A stretch of 57,483 bases of DNA from Welwitschia mirabilis. Taxonomy: Eukaryota; Gnetophyta; Gnetopsida; Welwitschiales. The stretch lies in contig JBOZIK010000001.1 in assembly GCA_051453625.1 (NCBI GenBank), positions 217,987,732-218,045,214 on the forward strand. Reading direction: 5' to 3'. Positions 35,200 to 47,959 of this stretch are shown piece by piece (the first letter of the stretch is position 1; each line of letters starts with the position of its first letter). The notes beneath the pieces are model-generated. The model was not told the DNA's origin. It ran no database searches and worked only from the letters and a program-made list of their open reading frames with translations. Both the position numbers and the translations under genes were made by a program.

Positions 35200-36250
35200 G
35201 CATTTTAGGTCTTTAGAAGAAGTTTCATTTAAGTGAAATTGAATTAAAGAAAGAGTTACTCTTATTCTAAAATTTGATGATTATTCCATATAATTTAACT
35301 TTATAATTCTATTATAACATTTAAAAAACTACATTGAAAACCCCTTATATCTTGGATCTTTATGTTTAATCATTAAAAAACAACTTATTCCATTTGTATT
35401 TTTAAAGTTCATTTAGTCTAAACTTATTAAATTATAAAACTTCATTAAGGTTATACCTAAGTTATTTAACAGTCCAAAAAGTTTTGTGTTCTATTTCAAC
35501 CAAAAGATAATAAGCCTTTAAAAAACAAGCCTATAAGGAGACATTTTAATGAAGGTTTTATAGGTAGTTTGGAAGGCTTAAAAAGAATCACTGAGGTGGA
35601 GTAACCAATATATTTTATTATAAGTTTTATTTTTTTACAAGATTATCTCTAATTATTAGTTAATAAGTTCTACTTGATCATTGCTCTATAAGTGATATAG
35701 AGTTGTAATTTTATAAACTATTCCATATTTTCTCATAAGATTATTCATAATTCTATTATAAAAGTAGGATCATCCATCATTAATAATAGCTTAAAAATAA
35801 CTAAAATGAGATAAAATATGATCTTTGAATAATTTCATAGCTAATATAATATCATTTGTTCTAGTTGGGATAGCTTCACACCACTTAGTAACATAATTAA
35901 TATGAAATAATATGTACACATAACTAAAAGATAGTAGAAATAGCCCAACAAAGTCTCTATCTTAAACATTAAATGGTTTAACTTTAAGAATAGGTAAAAG
36001 AAGTATTATGTCATTTTTCCAACACTAACTAGGTATCAACATTTGTCATAGGATTTACAATACATATAAGCATATTTGAAAAAAGTTAATTTATAAAATC
36101 TAGATTTTATAAATTTGTGAAAAGTTTGATTAGCGAAAAAGTGATCTTTACAAACTCCATATTGTGCAAATTTAAAAATGTTAAAATTTTAAGCTTTTAA
36201 AATGCACACAAAAAATTTAATTAGGCTAATATTTTAACAAGTAAGAACCA
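35200..36250 (-). pseudogene. Gypsy-3 integrase core remnant
   Basis: The minus strand gives TKWCEAIPTRTNDIILAMKL (the VSKWVEAxxTxxNDAxTVxxF block), then AIINDG at about 35770-35790, where the second catalytic Asp is present but the next Trp/Gly codon is a stop, then YGIVYKITTLYH, and finally TFIKMSPYRLVF near 35540. The reading is lost soon after about 35250, at the LINE junction. Several in-frame stops are seen. Confidence 0.85.
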
Positions 36251-36899
36251 TTCCAAAAATATGTATTTACTTTAAGTAAGAATCCCTTCTTATCTTGAGT
36301 ATTTTAATGATCGACTGGATTATGAGTAATAAGATAATTATCAATATCAGTTTTTCAAGGTTTCTCTTGCAAAGCTAGAATATGGTTATTAAGAAATGTA
36401 TCATTCATAATTTTAGAATCTAAAGAATAAAGTAATGAAGACATGATATGAGATAAATGATGAGAATAATTCTACATCTTTTTAATCCTTAATCTCTAGC
36501 TTAAATTCATACATTAGAAAAATCTAGCTCTGGAATATCTCTTATTCATTAAATATTTAATAGTAGAATCATTAGTAAAAATAATAGTTTTTCCTTCTAT
36601 AATAGATGATCTAAAACTTCTAAGGAAAAAATTACTATTAAAATCTCTTTTTCCATTATTTTATAGTTTAATTAATAGCCTTGTAATACTTGGCTTGCAT
36701 AAAACATAACATATTGCTTCTTCTTTTTGTGTGCTAGATTATCTTCTAATACATAATCACTTGTATTGTATAAAGATTCGAGAAAAATTAACTAATCAAA
36801 AGGTTGTAAAATAAGGGATCAATTAAGAAGAGATTTTAAGGTTTTAAATGAAGATTAATATTTAGAGCTCCATTCAAATGGTGCTTTTTAATAATAACA

Positions 36900-37650
36900 T
36901 TACATAAAAATTTTGATACTTTGGAAAATTATTTAATAAATCTTTTATTATAACCCACATGTCCAAGAAAAGATATTACATATTACACACTTTAAGGAAC
37001 AGGAAGATGAGTAATAAGGTGACTTTTAGCAGGTCCATTTCTATTCCATTTTTAGACATCATTGGTTTTAAAACAAGACCATTAGTTACAATAAAATGAT
37101 ATTTTTCCAAATTAATAATAGGATGTTTCTCTTTGAAACATGAAAGAACAAGTATTAGATGTTTTAAATAAGATTCAAAATGTTACTCAAAAATAGAAAA
37201 ATCATCCATAAATACTTTTATAAATTTTTTAATTATATCAAAAATTATGCCCATCATGTAATGTTGAAACTTATTTAGAGCATTACATAGACCAGAGTGC
37301 ATGAATTTATAAGAAAAATTTTCAAAGGACATGTAGTTATATTTTCTTGATGTTTAGGGGCAATCTCTATTTAGTTATATCTAGATTAGCTATCTAAGGA
37401 ATATTAGTATTTTTAATTAGCTAATCTTTATAGGTTTTAATCAATGAAGGGTAAAGGAAATTTATCCTTATAGGTTATAGTGTTAATATTTCTATAATTA
37501 ATGAAAATTATTCATGTAACTTCTTCTCTAGTTAGAATAACATTATTATTTTTATTCTTAAATATGAAAATTTCAAACTTCTTAGGGATAATTTGTATTA
37601 GATCTATATATTAATTATTAGATATTAAATAGATACTAGTATTACTAAAT
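36900..37650 (-). pseudogene. Gypsy-3 reverse transcriptase remnant
   Basis: The palm is the best preserved of the three gypsy copies: SYKFMHSGLCNALNKFQHYM, then IIKKFIKVFMDDFSIFE, with both catalytic aspartates of MDD intact at 37201-37210, followed by LVLSCFKEKHPIINLEKYHF and GIEMD. RNase H follows from about 36850 to 36300 in decayed form, with ICYVLCKPSI and TIIFTNDSTIKYLM recognisable as the RNase H VYTDHAALKYLx region. Stops still break the chain. Confidence 0.85.
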
Positions 37651-38030
37651 TTGAGAACTTGTTTAAAAAGAAATCATAAGTTTATCACATTGTTCAATTT
37701 TATAACAAGTGTTAGACATCTTGATAAAGCCAACAAAAATCTTTTAACATAAATAAAAAATTATAATACATGATTTGAAAACCTTTTTATGAGGAAAATA
37801 GGTATTAGTAAGTCTTTAATGATTCTTACTTATTAAATAAAATAAAAACCTATAAAAACTAGTTTAACAATATAGGATATGACTAAATAATATATGAATC
37901 TGATTTGTACAAGTATCTCTTTTTCCTATATGCTTGGTAGTTTGATATATAAAGATTGCTAGCCACCTTGAATATCTTCATTATTTTAGTTGTGCATTAG
38001 TAGTATTCTTAGTTAATTCACACATGAAAT

Positions 38031-38040
38031 NNNNNNNNNN
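38031..38040. other. Assembly gap, 10 N
   Basis: Fixed-size gap within the expected protease region of gypsy-3. Confidence 0.95.
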
Positions 38041-38499
38041 TAAGGACTAACCAGTTGAAATATTTTTAAGTCACTTGAATGGCAATGATAGATATTCTTA
38101 TTAGTTTTAAGATTGCATAAATGGAATCTTCCTCTGTTTACTTCAGTTTTCCTAAAAAAAATATTTTATTTTTATATTGCATTATAGTTGTATTAATTCT
38201 TCAACCTTCTTTTTTTTCAGGGAAAGTTTGGAGGTGGTGCTAGGGGAGAGGGGTTAGAATTTAATATATGTTAACATTATAATGATCATGATTTATCTAG
38301 CATGTATAAGGATATAAAATCACTTTTGTCAATTGGGTATTTAATCCCTAATGGCTTATATAGTAATCATCAAAATATTTACATTAATGAGAAGATATTT
38401 CTTATCTTTATTTTTTATTCTTTTTCACTTGTTATTTTATAGTCATATGTAGATTTTTTTCATAAATGTAGGATTTGGATTTAACCTACTCTTAGATGA

Positions 38500-38720
38500 C
38501 TGATCAATATCAATACTCCAATACTCTATTTTTCTTTATCATAGATTTTATATTCATTCCATATAACACTTGTGAATTTTTAGATTTTACATATGATAAT
38601 AAGTTTTTAATTGAATCTAATAAAGAAATATTAATTTTTACTTTCTTAAATGTTTTTAGGTATTATTCTTTAAGTTGTTTCTTTTACATACATATGAAAC
38701 ATTTTGAAAATGGTACTTTC
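38500..38720 (-). pseudogene. Gypsy-3 gag-protease linker remnant
   Basis: The minus strand reads FKKVKINISLLDSIKNLLSY and continues with VKSKNS, matching the FKKVxINIPLLDAIKQxPSYAKFLKD phrase found between gag and protease in plant Athila/Tat elements. An open frame on the opposite strand (38496-38741) is a shadow of this segment. Confidence 0.75.
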
Positions 38721-39049
38721 TTGAGTTCTTCATACGACTAACCTTTTATGTCATCTTTATCATCCCTTTTAGGCTCACTAATAGGCTAAGACTAAGAGTT
38801 GATGTAGAGGGATCTCCTCTTAGTGGTTAAATATTTTCATTTATTTGAAGTAGCATTTACTCCTCTAATCTCTTCTTGTATTTCAACCATGTTGACTCCT
38901 TTAGAAATAAGTATACACTAAGATATAAGTTTAGTTTTCATGTTTCATTAATTAAATATAATAGGTTGGAAGTATTTTGGGAACATTGATTTCTTCTTTA
39001 TTTTAGACTTGAAGAGATTATACTATTTGATTCTTGATTTTATCTTATT

Positions 39050-40000
39050 TGTTATTAATAACTATTTAGGATTTAATAAATTGTTTCATAACATCCTTTA
39101 ATGAGTTACTCTAGGATTAGCTAGGCCTTCATGAAGTAGATTATTTATTTCATTAATACTTCTAAGATAAACTAGAGTTATTCTTCTATTTTATTTTATA
39201 TTAAAATCCACAAGAAAATAATCATTCTTGTTGTTATCCCAAAAAAATATCTTAGATTACATATGATTTACTTGTTGAGCCACTATGCCTTTATAAATAT
39301 AAAATTCATTCATTTCATGCTCATCTATTATACATATATTACATATAACAACTCCACTAGCCTTACATGACTTAAAATAAGTGTTTTTTTAAGTGTTTGG
39401 CTATAGTATTTAGTTTTTCATTTATGTTAATTTATTCATGTAATTCCTATATGCTCTTCCTATGAATTTACTAAAGGGTTGGGATTAGTTACCTACATCT
39501 TTTTATTTAGGTGGTTCTTTCTAATTTTTAGCACTTTTTTCTATACCTTCTAAGGTATCCTATGCTTCTACTAGTTCTTTAGATGTAAAAGTTTCTCCAC
39601 TTATCATTTTAATCAGTTGTCTACTTTAGAATGTCAATTTTCATTAGAAAAAGTTTATTTTTCTTCATGTTTAAAAGCCTTGTTAAGGTCATTTAAGGAA
39701 AAAAAAATTAAAACATTCAAATTATTTGTAAAAAGGCTTATTGTCTTCTTGTTAAAAATTAACAATCTTACATCTTAATTTATTAGTAATATAAAATGCT
39801 CTTTCAAAAGCTCATAATTAAAATCTCTGCATAACCTAATTAATGAGAGTTTCAATTAATGTATTCATACTTTAGATTCCTATTTTAATAAAATTTTAAA
39901 TAAATTAGTTGTAATTACATCATTTTGATAATAAATGGTTGATGTAATAGGTATAAATTCACATAAGAGTTCATAGAAATATTTATAATCAAGGCCATGA
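39050..40000 (-). pseudogene. Gypsy-3 gag remnant
   Basis: Gag would form the particle. The minus strand gives SGETFTSKELVEA, DTLEGIEKSAKN with small shifts (the gag phrase near the end of the retrotransposon gag domain), and, near 39290-39400, CKASGVVICNICIIDEHEMN and a following IVAQQVNHM, the Cys/His-bearing stretch and NQVNYM phrase of this family. Many stops. Confidence 0.6.
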
Positions 40001-40188
40001 AATTTAGGAAATAAATTTAAAATAGCTAGTTTTCTTTTAAGATAGTATACGAGGGAAAGAAAAAAACATGCATGAAGATGTCACTAAAAATTTAAAATAC
40101 TATAAACCTTTAAAAGTTATAGTAGGTGAACCTAGATTGATGCTATTTATATTAGTATTAGATATGGATACATCTATTAAAGAAATTT

Positions 40189-40288
40189 NNNNNNNNNNNN
40201 NNNNNNNNNNNNNNNNNNNNNNNNNNNNNNNNNNNNNNNNNNNNNNNNNNNNNNNNNNNNNNNNNNNNNNNNNNNNNNNNNNNNNNNN
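40189..40288. other. Assembly gap, 100 N
   Basis: Only nine bases (AAGAAATTT) are repeated on the two sides, too short to be informative. Confidence 0.9.
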
Positions 40289-40299
40289 AAGAAATTTAT

Positions 40300-43200
40300 A
40301 AATAGTTTTAAGGTGAAATTTCAATTATCTAAAATGTAAGATTAAGGTAGCTGTCATCACAATTTTTTAATAGTGATGTAAGGTCTAACTATTATTGATA
40401 AAATTCACTATAGAGTTGACCAATGATGGTCTTAAATCAAATGATGCATTAGAGGTTAAGATTAATTAAAAGTGTTTTAAGATAAAATGCTAACAAAAAA
40501 ATTATAGAAAATACTAAAATATGAAATTTTAAACTTTGAGTGATAAATTTTTTTACAAATAGATAATGATACCACTTAAAATAAAAATCATGTTTAATGC
40601 AAAATAGATAGTAAGCATGAAAAAACTTATAGAAGGACTTGTAGAAATTGAAATCTTACGTAATTCTAGCATGAATAGACCTACTTATGCCAACTACATA
40701 ATAGAGAGAGGTGCATGAGTTTTGGTAAATAATTCAAAACCTAGCCTTTCTATAGCTAATAGTAGTAGAAACAAGGTAGAATGAACCTTAATAAAAGAAA
40801 GATCCAATGAAAATGATTTATAGTAAACTTTTGTAAATATAATCTCCCATGCTTTAAATACTCTTAGCTTATAAAAAATAGAAAATTGTTTTTGTAATTT
40901 TAATATTAAGATACTTAAAAATAAAAATTAAAAAATCTAAAAATAAATTAACTTTTATAAACCGAGGAATACCCATTGCAATCCTCAAGGAAAAAAGCCA
41001 AAAAATTACTATGTCTTGACAATCATTATAATTTGTACTCTTTGAAGTTATTCCCTAATGGTTAAGATATCTATAATAGTGTTTAATTTATAAAATGAGG
41101 ATAATGTAGTATATTATAAGAAACTCTAATTATTACTATTTCATAATAGCTACAAGGGAATTTAAGAGCTTACAAAGGATTTAATTTATTTAAGAAAGGT
41201 GTGATTGAGGCATGTTTAGGAGAATTTCAAAAATAAGTTAAGGATTATTGTATAACTTCTCCTTCTAGATACTAAAAATTAATGTTCACAAAATAAAGTA
41301 TTAATAAATCTCAAGCTAAGAACCAAATATTATGTTAACTAAAAATAAATTTCATAGATAGTCATAAATTATTTGTTCTGAGTTTTAAATGGCATGAATA
41401 CAATTGGTTTAAATATTATTTCATTTATAATAAAATGTAGGAAATACTAGGATAGAATGAAAGATGTTATAAAATTCACATATCAATCATATAAATCCTA
41501 CTAATAAGCTAAATAAAAAAATCTAAATGAGAAATACAAAAGAACATTTGAAATGGACTATTAGATAACTAATAATCGTAGTTATATTAATGATGTATGA
41601 TTAAACAAATGTAATCATAGATCAAAGTAAATTTACTAATGATGTAAACATTACAATAAATAGTAATTTAGTATTAAAATAAAGACTCAGACTTAACATA
41701 ATAAATGCCTCATGAAATAATCATTCCCTTATGCCTAAGGAGGAAGAAGTAAGGCTTAGAACCTCATGATGAGAGAAGCCTTTATTATAGCCATGGGAAA
41801 TGTAAATTTAAATAATACACTTTAGACATAGAAAGAAGATAATTTAGACATAGAATAGAATAAAATCTAAGACAACATAAAACCTGATTCATCTTGAGAT
41901 AGGCTATTCTTATATAGCCTACTATTAGGTTGTTAATTATGCTAGTACATACTTGGAACATTAAGATATATAAAATTTGGTTATGATGAATTAATTAGAA
42001 ATCATAATTCATCATGATAATTCTTAGAATTCTTAATATCTCTTTAGGTTTTAAATTTTAATTTATATTTTCTCTATACTATAAGTTTCCTTGCATAATT
42101 TATTATCAAATTTTCAACCCACTCTTTTTTGGGACCTATATGCTTACATAATGATGATGAATCATAGGTCTAGATGATGGTACTAGTATTATTTGGAAAT
42201 TTGGCTAGTGTTTTAGTATCTTAGAATGATCTATAAAGTAAATTTCAAGTATTCATTCTTTTTAATAATAATTTATAAGTTATAAAGATTAAACTTAACT
42301 ATGGGTAATTCAATGATAATAGTGAATTTATAGGCTTCAAATATATTATTTACTAAAGGTTCTTGGTCTAAGTAGGTAAGAATCAAATTATAAAGAACTG
42401 TACTCAAATATTGGACAAAATTACATAGACTTCCTAGGGGATACTCAACTATCAGAAGGGTAAGTTTTAGATCTTTCTTAAGGGATACTAAACTATTAAT
42501 AGGAGAACTTTAGCATTTTACAAAAAGTATAATAATTTTTATAAAATTAAGTTTAGGTATCTTAGTTCACTAGGGAACAATCAAATATTAAATGATTCAA
42601 TAATAAACTAATGCATCAACCAAATAAAATAAAAAATAAAGCCCTAAGCAAAGATAACTAGATTAATCATTCTATTACTTTAGATATGAAACTAAAGCAG
42701 CTATAATTTTCTATTGTTACTTTTGTTTTATCTCAATCAATGTTATAATGCAAAAAAAATGAATATTTTAAATCTAAACTAAGGTTACAAGATCAATGAT
42801 TAGAAAACTAACATCATCCATCCTATTTTTAGACTTCAAACAGAAGTAGTAGAATTTCCCATTGTCATTGTTGTTTTATTTAGATCTAAATGTCATTGAA
42901 ATAAGATATTTAAATTTTTTAAAGGCTTAAATCCTTAGCTAGACCCTAGTTACACTTGTTTATTTCCAAAAGATGAAAGATCAAAAATCTACTTTATTCT
43001 TTTTTCCTTTCAAACACCTTTAATTTCATTACCTCTAAACCTCATATCATAAAGTTATGAGTATAATTATTAATGTAAAATATCTTTTTCAATCATTGAT
43101 AAGTACTCTTCACTTATCAAAAACATTTTAAATTATGTTTTCTTGAAGTAAACCTAGGTAACTCTCAATTATTTTATAAATGTTATTCATATAAATGTAA

Positions 43201-43390
43201 TCAAAAAAAATATAATCAACTATTTCATAAGTATCACAAAAGGAATATAGTTAGGAACCACTATTTTTATTTTGTCCAAATAAGATGTTGTAGATAGCTT
43301 TGTAAATATGACTTTACCAAAAAAAAATCCAATTCTTAGGAAATAAATAAACTACTACAATTTATTTAGAGAAGATTTATTAAGGTGGGT
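40300..43390. other. Unassigned AT-rich DNA
   Basis: No coding domain is visible. It may include the 5' untranslated region and LTR of gypsy-3. A two-copy direct repeat with a period of about 44 bases (GGGATACTCAACTATCAGAA and its relative) lies at 42436-42513. Confidence 0.4.
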
Positions 43391-43949
43391 GCATTATGTT
43401 ATAAGATTCTTTTCTTGTATACCTTTTTTTGTTTCCTCCTCATATTCTTAAATCTTTTTCCTATAATAACCCATCCATACTAATATTTATGAGTAATTTT
43501 AGTTAGTTTTGAAAAATCATATCATTTTGTAAGTATTTTTATTTCATAATTTTAATCCATGGATTGTTAAAATTATGAGCCTACCAAATCAACATTTCTA
43601 ATAAAGCCATTTTAAAAGCTAAATATCCTTAAGAGCCTAACCTCCACAAGGTTTATCTCTACATACCTCATTGTGTGATAAAGTATGTAAAGATTATGAC
43701 TCTCTTAACTTATAAAAAAATTGTTTTTTAACCTTAGTAATGTACTTGATGACTATTATTCAAGTCTTAAATCAAAACATAAGAAGCATGAGTAAATTCT
43801 AAACAACACTTTAAAGTAGGTGGATTCTACTCATTTGAGATAAAAGTTTATCTTTTCATTTATTTAAGCATTCATGCACCTTTAGCATAAGCTTCTCCTA
43901 ATGAATTTAACTCATTATATGAAGTAAAATAGACATTCTGGTGTATTCC

Positions 43950-45060
43950 ATAGGAAAATTCATATAAAGCATAATGGAACAGATCGCCATGCCTTTCCAA
44001 AGTTACTATCTCTATACCAAAGCCATAAAATTTGCTATTTGTAACATTCACTTTTAACCTAGAGGCTCTTTGAAATTAGTGAGTAATTATTTGATAATCT
44101 AAACTTAATATTTTACTATTAGAAAGTAAAAAAAAAGTCTCATCTACAAATTGAGAATGTGTGAAGAAATTTGAATCTCTTGTTAGTTAAATCTTCTTTA
44201 ATCTGCTTCTTATGCTATTTTCCTTAGTGATTTTTTCAAATATTTCATTATCAAAATAAATGTATATGGTAATATTGGATCCTCTTACCTTAAGTCATTT
44301 ATGAGAGAAAAATGTTCTATTAGTTAACCATTGATCCTGAAGGCATAACTTACATCTAAGAAATAGGTCTTAATTTTTTAAACGTAATGAGATAGAAAAC
44401 CTGGCCATTCTAGTATTTATTTAATTTATCTCCTATTTACTCTATAATAGGCCTTACTTGTAGTAATTTATAATGTTGAATTGACTTCGTTATTATAAGA
44501 TATAGAATGCACAATCTTCTAAATAAGGATTACTTGATCTAGAATAGATCTTTCTTTCATAAAGCATTATTCCTCCTGTCGTATCTCAAAGACATAAGAT
44601 TTTTCATTCATTGAATAAGAATTTTAAAATAAATTTTTCTGTAGAATATTAGACAAAACTAATTGGCCTAAAATTAGTGATATCTTTAATATTTCCTTTT
44701 TGAGAAGAGAACAATCTAGATATGATTAGTCTCTGACAACATTTTTCTTCCTTTATGAAGTTTATTAAATATAAGAATAAATATCCTTCTAATTTTGATT
44801 ATAAAAATCTTTTAAAAATTTAACTGTAAGGCCATTAAAATCTAGATTTTTATAATTTAATGGGNNNNNNNNNNNNNNNNNNNNNNNNNNNNNNNNNNNN
44901 NNNNNNNNNNNNNNNNNNNNNNNNNNNNNNNNNNNNNNNNNNNNNNNNNNNNNNNNNNNNNNNNAAAATCTTTCAAAAATTTAACTGTAAGGCCATTAAA
45001 ACCTAGATTTTTATAATTTAATGGAAAAAAATAATGCTTTTGCTCTCTTCTCTTATTAGA
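43950..45060 (-). pseudogene. LINE-2 reverse transcriptase remnant
   Basis: KGNIKDITNFRPISFV near 44660-44710 is the IPKK...DFRPISL block of L1 RTs, and ERSILDQVILI near 44520-44570 is the GRQILDxVLIxxE block. The catalytic motif at 44139-44150 reads FVDE in place of FADD, so the second Asp is Glu. ASRLKVNVTNSKFYGFGIE follows, the SGLKVNxxKSxxxGxG block. Stops and shifts are common and a 100-N gap interrupts the upstream part. Confidence 0.85.
44865..44964. other. Assembly gap, 100 N, with 60-base duplicated flanks
   Basis: The 60 bases at 44804-44863 recur at 44965-45024 with two differences, so the LINE-2 segment is probably present once in the real genome. Confidence 0.9.
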
Positions 45061-46109
45061 GATGCATTTAGAACAACCCACTGATTTAGCTTGATATTCT
45101 TGATTATAGTACTATAAAAACTATTAGCCTTAGAATTATCATTTTTAGTATTTATTGCTATAAGATTTTTATAAAAATATAGTGTTATATTTTCCATCTA
45201 CTCTATGTCTATAACCCAGTCACATGTTTACTTCTTGAAACTAGCTATTCTGTTATGCTATTCTCTTAAACAAGCATAAGTATGTAAAAAGACACTCTTT
45301 TTATCACCAAAATTTAGCTACTTATTCTTTACTTTAGTGATATAATAGGATACTTTTTTCTATTTAATACAATTTAGTCTTTAAAGATAATTGAGTGTCT
45401 TCTTTTAAAGCCCATCCATCCTCCATTGAATGTTAATATTATTTGGTACTTTCTTTTCTTTTTTCCCTTTTGTATTTAATCACTTCATGTTAAATTTTTT
45501 CCAATTTCTAAACTAACTTAAATTGTGTTGTCTTCTCACAATTTTTTATCTAAACATTTTTAACTATATTTTGAATCTCTATTTCCTCTCTTTAATGATT
45601 ATTCCATCTAAAGATTGTTGAAGGATAGTATTTATTTTATGTTTATAAAAATAAAAATAAGTGATAAATTTGAAATCTTATCAAACTTTTAGAAGTATCA
45701 AATATAAAATTATTAGAGCCATTTAGGAGATAGCATAATTTAATATAACAAATTCTATTAGTCTTCTTTTTATTGTATTCCATATATAAATATAACTTGA
45801 AATACTAATATCTATCCAACTAGAATTTATAATAGAATTTAAAACCACCATAATCCTCATACTCCACTAGTTATTTCATATAAATTTCTTATTTCATTCT
45901 AGAAATTTATTATAGTTCTTAACCACTAGAAAAGATATTATATTAAAAGAATGAAATCTAAACAATCTAGCCAAAATTGTTGCTTAACTTGAATTATTAC
46001 CAATTTATAAATGTTAATCAAAACTCATATTAATTCTATCTAAAATCTAACTATAATTTAGTGTCCTTTTTTTAGATAAAATAGCTAGAATGTTTTATTT
46101 TGATATTTT

Positions 46110-46370
46110 CCATTAATCATCTGAATAGCCTTGAGTACTTTAAATATCAAATCACCATTATAAAAGGTTTTGTGAAACATCTAAATGCTTTTATTTCAAA
46201 AGATTTTAAATATCGGATCACCATTAGTATATCTTAAATTACTTTAAATATCGGATCACCATTAGTATAGCATTTAAACATCTAAATGATAATAGCCTTG
46301 AGTACTTTAAATATCGGATCACCATTAGTATATCTTATTACTTTTTGCTTTTATTTCAAAAGATTTTAGA
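46110..46370. repeat. Mosaic of short repeated modules
   Basis: The core TTAAATATCGGATCACCATT occurs about four times (from about 46140, 46206, 46243 and 46308; the first has AA for GG). Three other modules occur twice each: AATAGCCTTGAGTAC (46124, 46291), AAACATCTAAATG (46175, 46276) and GCTTTTATTTCAAAAGATTT (46187, 46347). Their order is shuffled and not a simple tandem. The CpG in the core is kept in three of the four copies. Confidence 0.85.
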
Positions 46371-46859
46371 TATTAGCACCTCTACTTCATAATATAAAAT
46401 TTTATTTATCCTTATATTTAATTTTTTATAAAGCAAAAACTTATTATCCATTGCATCTTTTAATTATTCATATGTATCAAAATTTTTCATGTTTTCCTTC
46501 AATGTTCATCATCATACAAATTTAGATTTGATTCTATATTATCTTCTATTGGGAGTAATACTAGATTCTTTGATCTAACTAAATTTTTCTTTTATATTTC
46601 TATATTTTTAAGCAAAAGTATTCCCTTCATTCATTCTTTCATGTTGTAGTTTTTCTATACTAAATTTTATAATTTATTTTTAAGATCTTAGAATAAGGGG
46701 TTTTCCTCCTTTATATAATTATTTTACAATAAAGAATCTTTCTTGATTATGAATTATGAACCCATAATTTTCTTCAAAGATAGTGATTAGAAACTTTTTA
46801 AATTTATTAGTGACAATTATAATCATTATACTCTTTCTCTAATGACTTCATAGGTCATC

Positions 46860-46990
46860 TACTTATTAGCAAATAATCTTACCAATTTGTTCCAAGATTT
46901 TTGTCAAAACAAGGAATAGCCATAGTTATATTTTAGTTTATCTAAATGAAACCATGCATCTTCCCATCCTTTAAAGTTCTCCTATGTCTA
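46860..46990 (-). other. Short unidentified coding-like segment
   Basis: On the minus strand a stop-poor stretch reads approximately DGKMHGFI and, in the neighbouring frame, DAWFHLDKLKYNYGYSLFDK. It looks like residual coding sequence because its composition is less AT-rich, but I do not recognise the family. Confidence 0.25.
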
Positions 46991-47039
46991 GTCTAAACTA
47001 GATTTTTCCCAAGGTCTAAATTACCATTATATGTGTTGG

Positions 47040-47700
47040 CCCTTCTTCTATTAAAAGTCTTAATAAGAAAAGATATTACCTAACTATTATTAATGATTAT
47101 TCTCTTTTCACATGGGTATCCTTTCTTACATACAAGGATAGACCTTTAACATCTTTTCTAAGTTGTGTATCAGGTTACAAAATTAAAAGGAATATAAGAT
47201 TAAGATGATAAGAAGTGATAATGGAATTGAATTCAAAAGTGTAGGGTTTAGAGACTTTTGTGAAAAGTTTAATATCCTTCATTAATTCTCCACACCAAAA
47301 TCTCCATAATAGAATGGAGTTTCTAAGGGTTCTAAATGAAATGATAAGAACCATGATGCATGATCAATAAGTTTCATATCATTTTCAGGTAGAAGCCATT
47401 AACATTGTGTGCTTGTTTCCAACACACTTCTAGTAAGACTCTTTACTTTTACAACTTTATATGAATTATGGTCTGGTAAGAAACCCTCAATAAGTTATTT
47501 ATATGTATTTGGTTTAAAATGTTTTATTCTGAATAAAAAAGGTAAGTTAAGAAAATTTAATTCCAAAGTTGATAATTACTTTGTTTTGGATTATTCCATG
47601 ATTAGTAAAGCCTACTAAGTATTCAACAACAGAACTCATGTAGTAGAGAAGGCTATTAATGTTAAAATAGATGATACTGACTCAACTTTTGTTTGTCTAT
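47040..47700 (+). pseudogene. Copia-2 integrase remnant
   Basis: The core begins CVGPSSIKSL and INDYSLFTWVSFL near 47035-47120. DNGIEF at 47217-47234 is the second catalytic motif with Asp kept. The segment with stops that follows corresponds to the PQQNGVVERKN region. A clean frame 47409-47618 gives VSNTLLVR, LYELWSGKKPSISYLYVFG, CFILNKKGKL and SMISKAY. It then continues as VFNNRTHVVEKAINVKIDD. This matches Sirevirus integrase C-termini (RTxxVxESINVxxDD). Stops at former Gln and Arg codons are frequent. Confidence 0.9.
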
Positions 47701-47959
47701 AGGATGGTTATGTACTCATATAGCTTGAATAACCCTCCAATAACCCTCAAGCACAATTATATAGTAAGGAGAATGAGGAGGAAGAAAGTAAAAAGGAAAC
47801 CTCTTCAGACATGATTAGACTAAAAAAGTATTATTTTACAAGCAGCATCATTAGCAGTCCATATGGCAATATTAAAATTAAAGCTGTGCTAAGGATTTTT
47901 ATGGATCTATAATACATATTTCACTAGTATAACCCAAAAATTCCAAGAAAGTAGAAAGC

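Larger units (their letters stand above)
35180..40030 (-). mobile_element. Gypsy-3 (Athila/Tat-type), minus strand
   Basis: A decayed Ty3/gypsy element with gag (39050-40000), pre-protease linker (38500-38720), RT (36900-37650), RNase H and integrase core in order towards lower coordinates, and the integrase C-terminus displaced to 32700-33250 by LINE-1. A 10-N gap lies in the protease region. Its 5' end and LTR are not identified. It resembles gypsy-1 and gypsy-2 in its pol phrases but is clearly a separate copy. Confidence 0.85.
43400..45700 (-). mobile_element. LINE-2, L1-type, minus strand
   Basis: A second decayed L1-type LINE. Order on the minus strand: a pre-RT region with HTYACLRE and NRIASFKK (about 45180-45310), LNYKNLGFNGLTVKFLKDF (44990-45050 and again 44830-44864), RT, then a C-terminal part reading LWRLGS-GYLAFKMALLEM, matching the GGLGIKxxxxMNxALLxKW region near 43600-43660. 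The endonuclease domain is not recognised. The 5' end is uncertain. Confidence 0.75.

Noticed and set aside
38496-38741. 81-codon plus-strand frame
   Set aside because: The opposite strand carries a recognisable gypsy-3 gag-protease linker, so this is a shadow.
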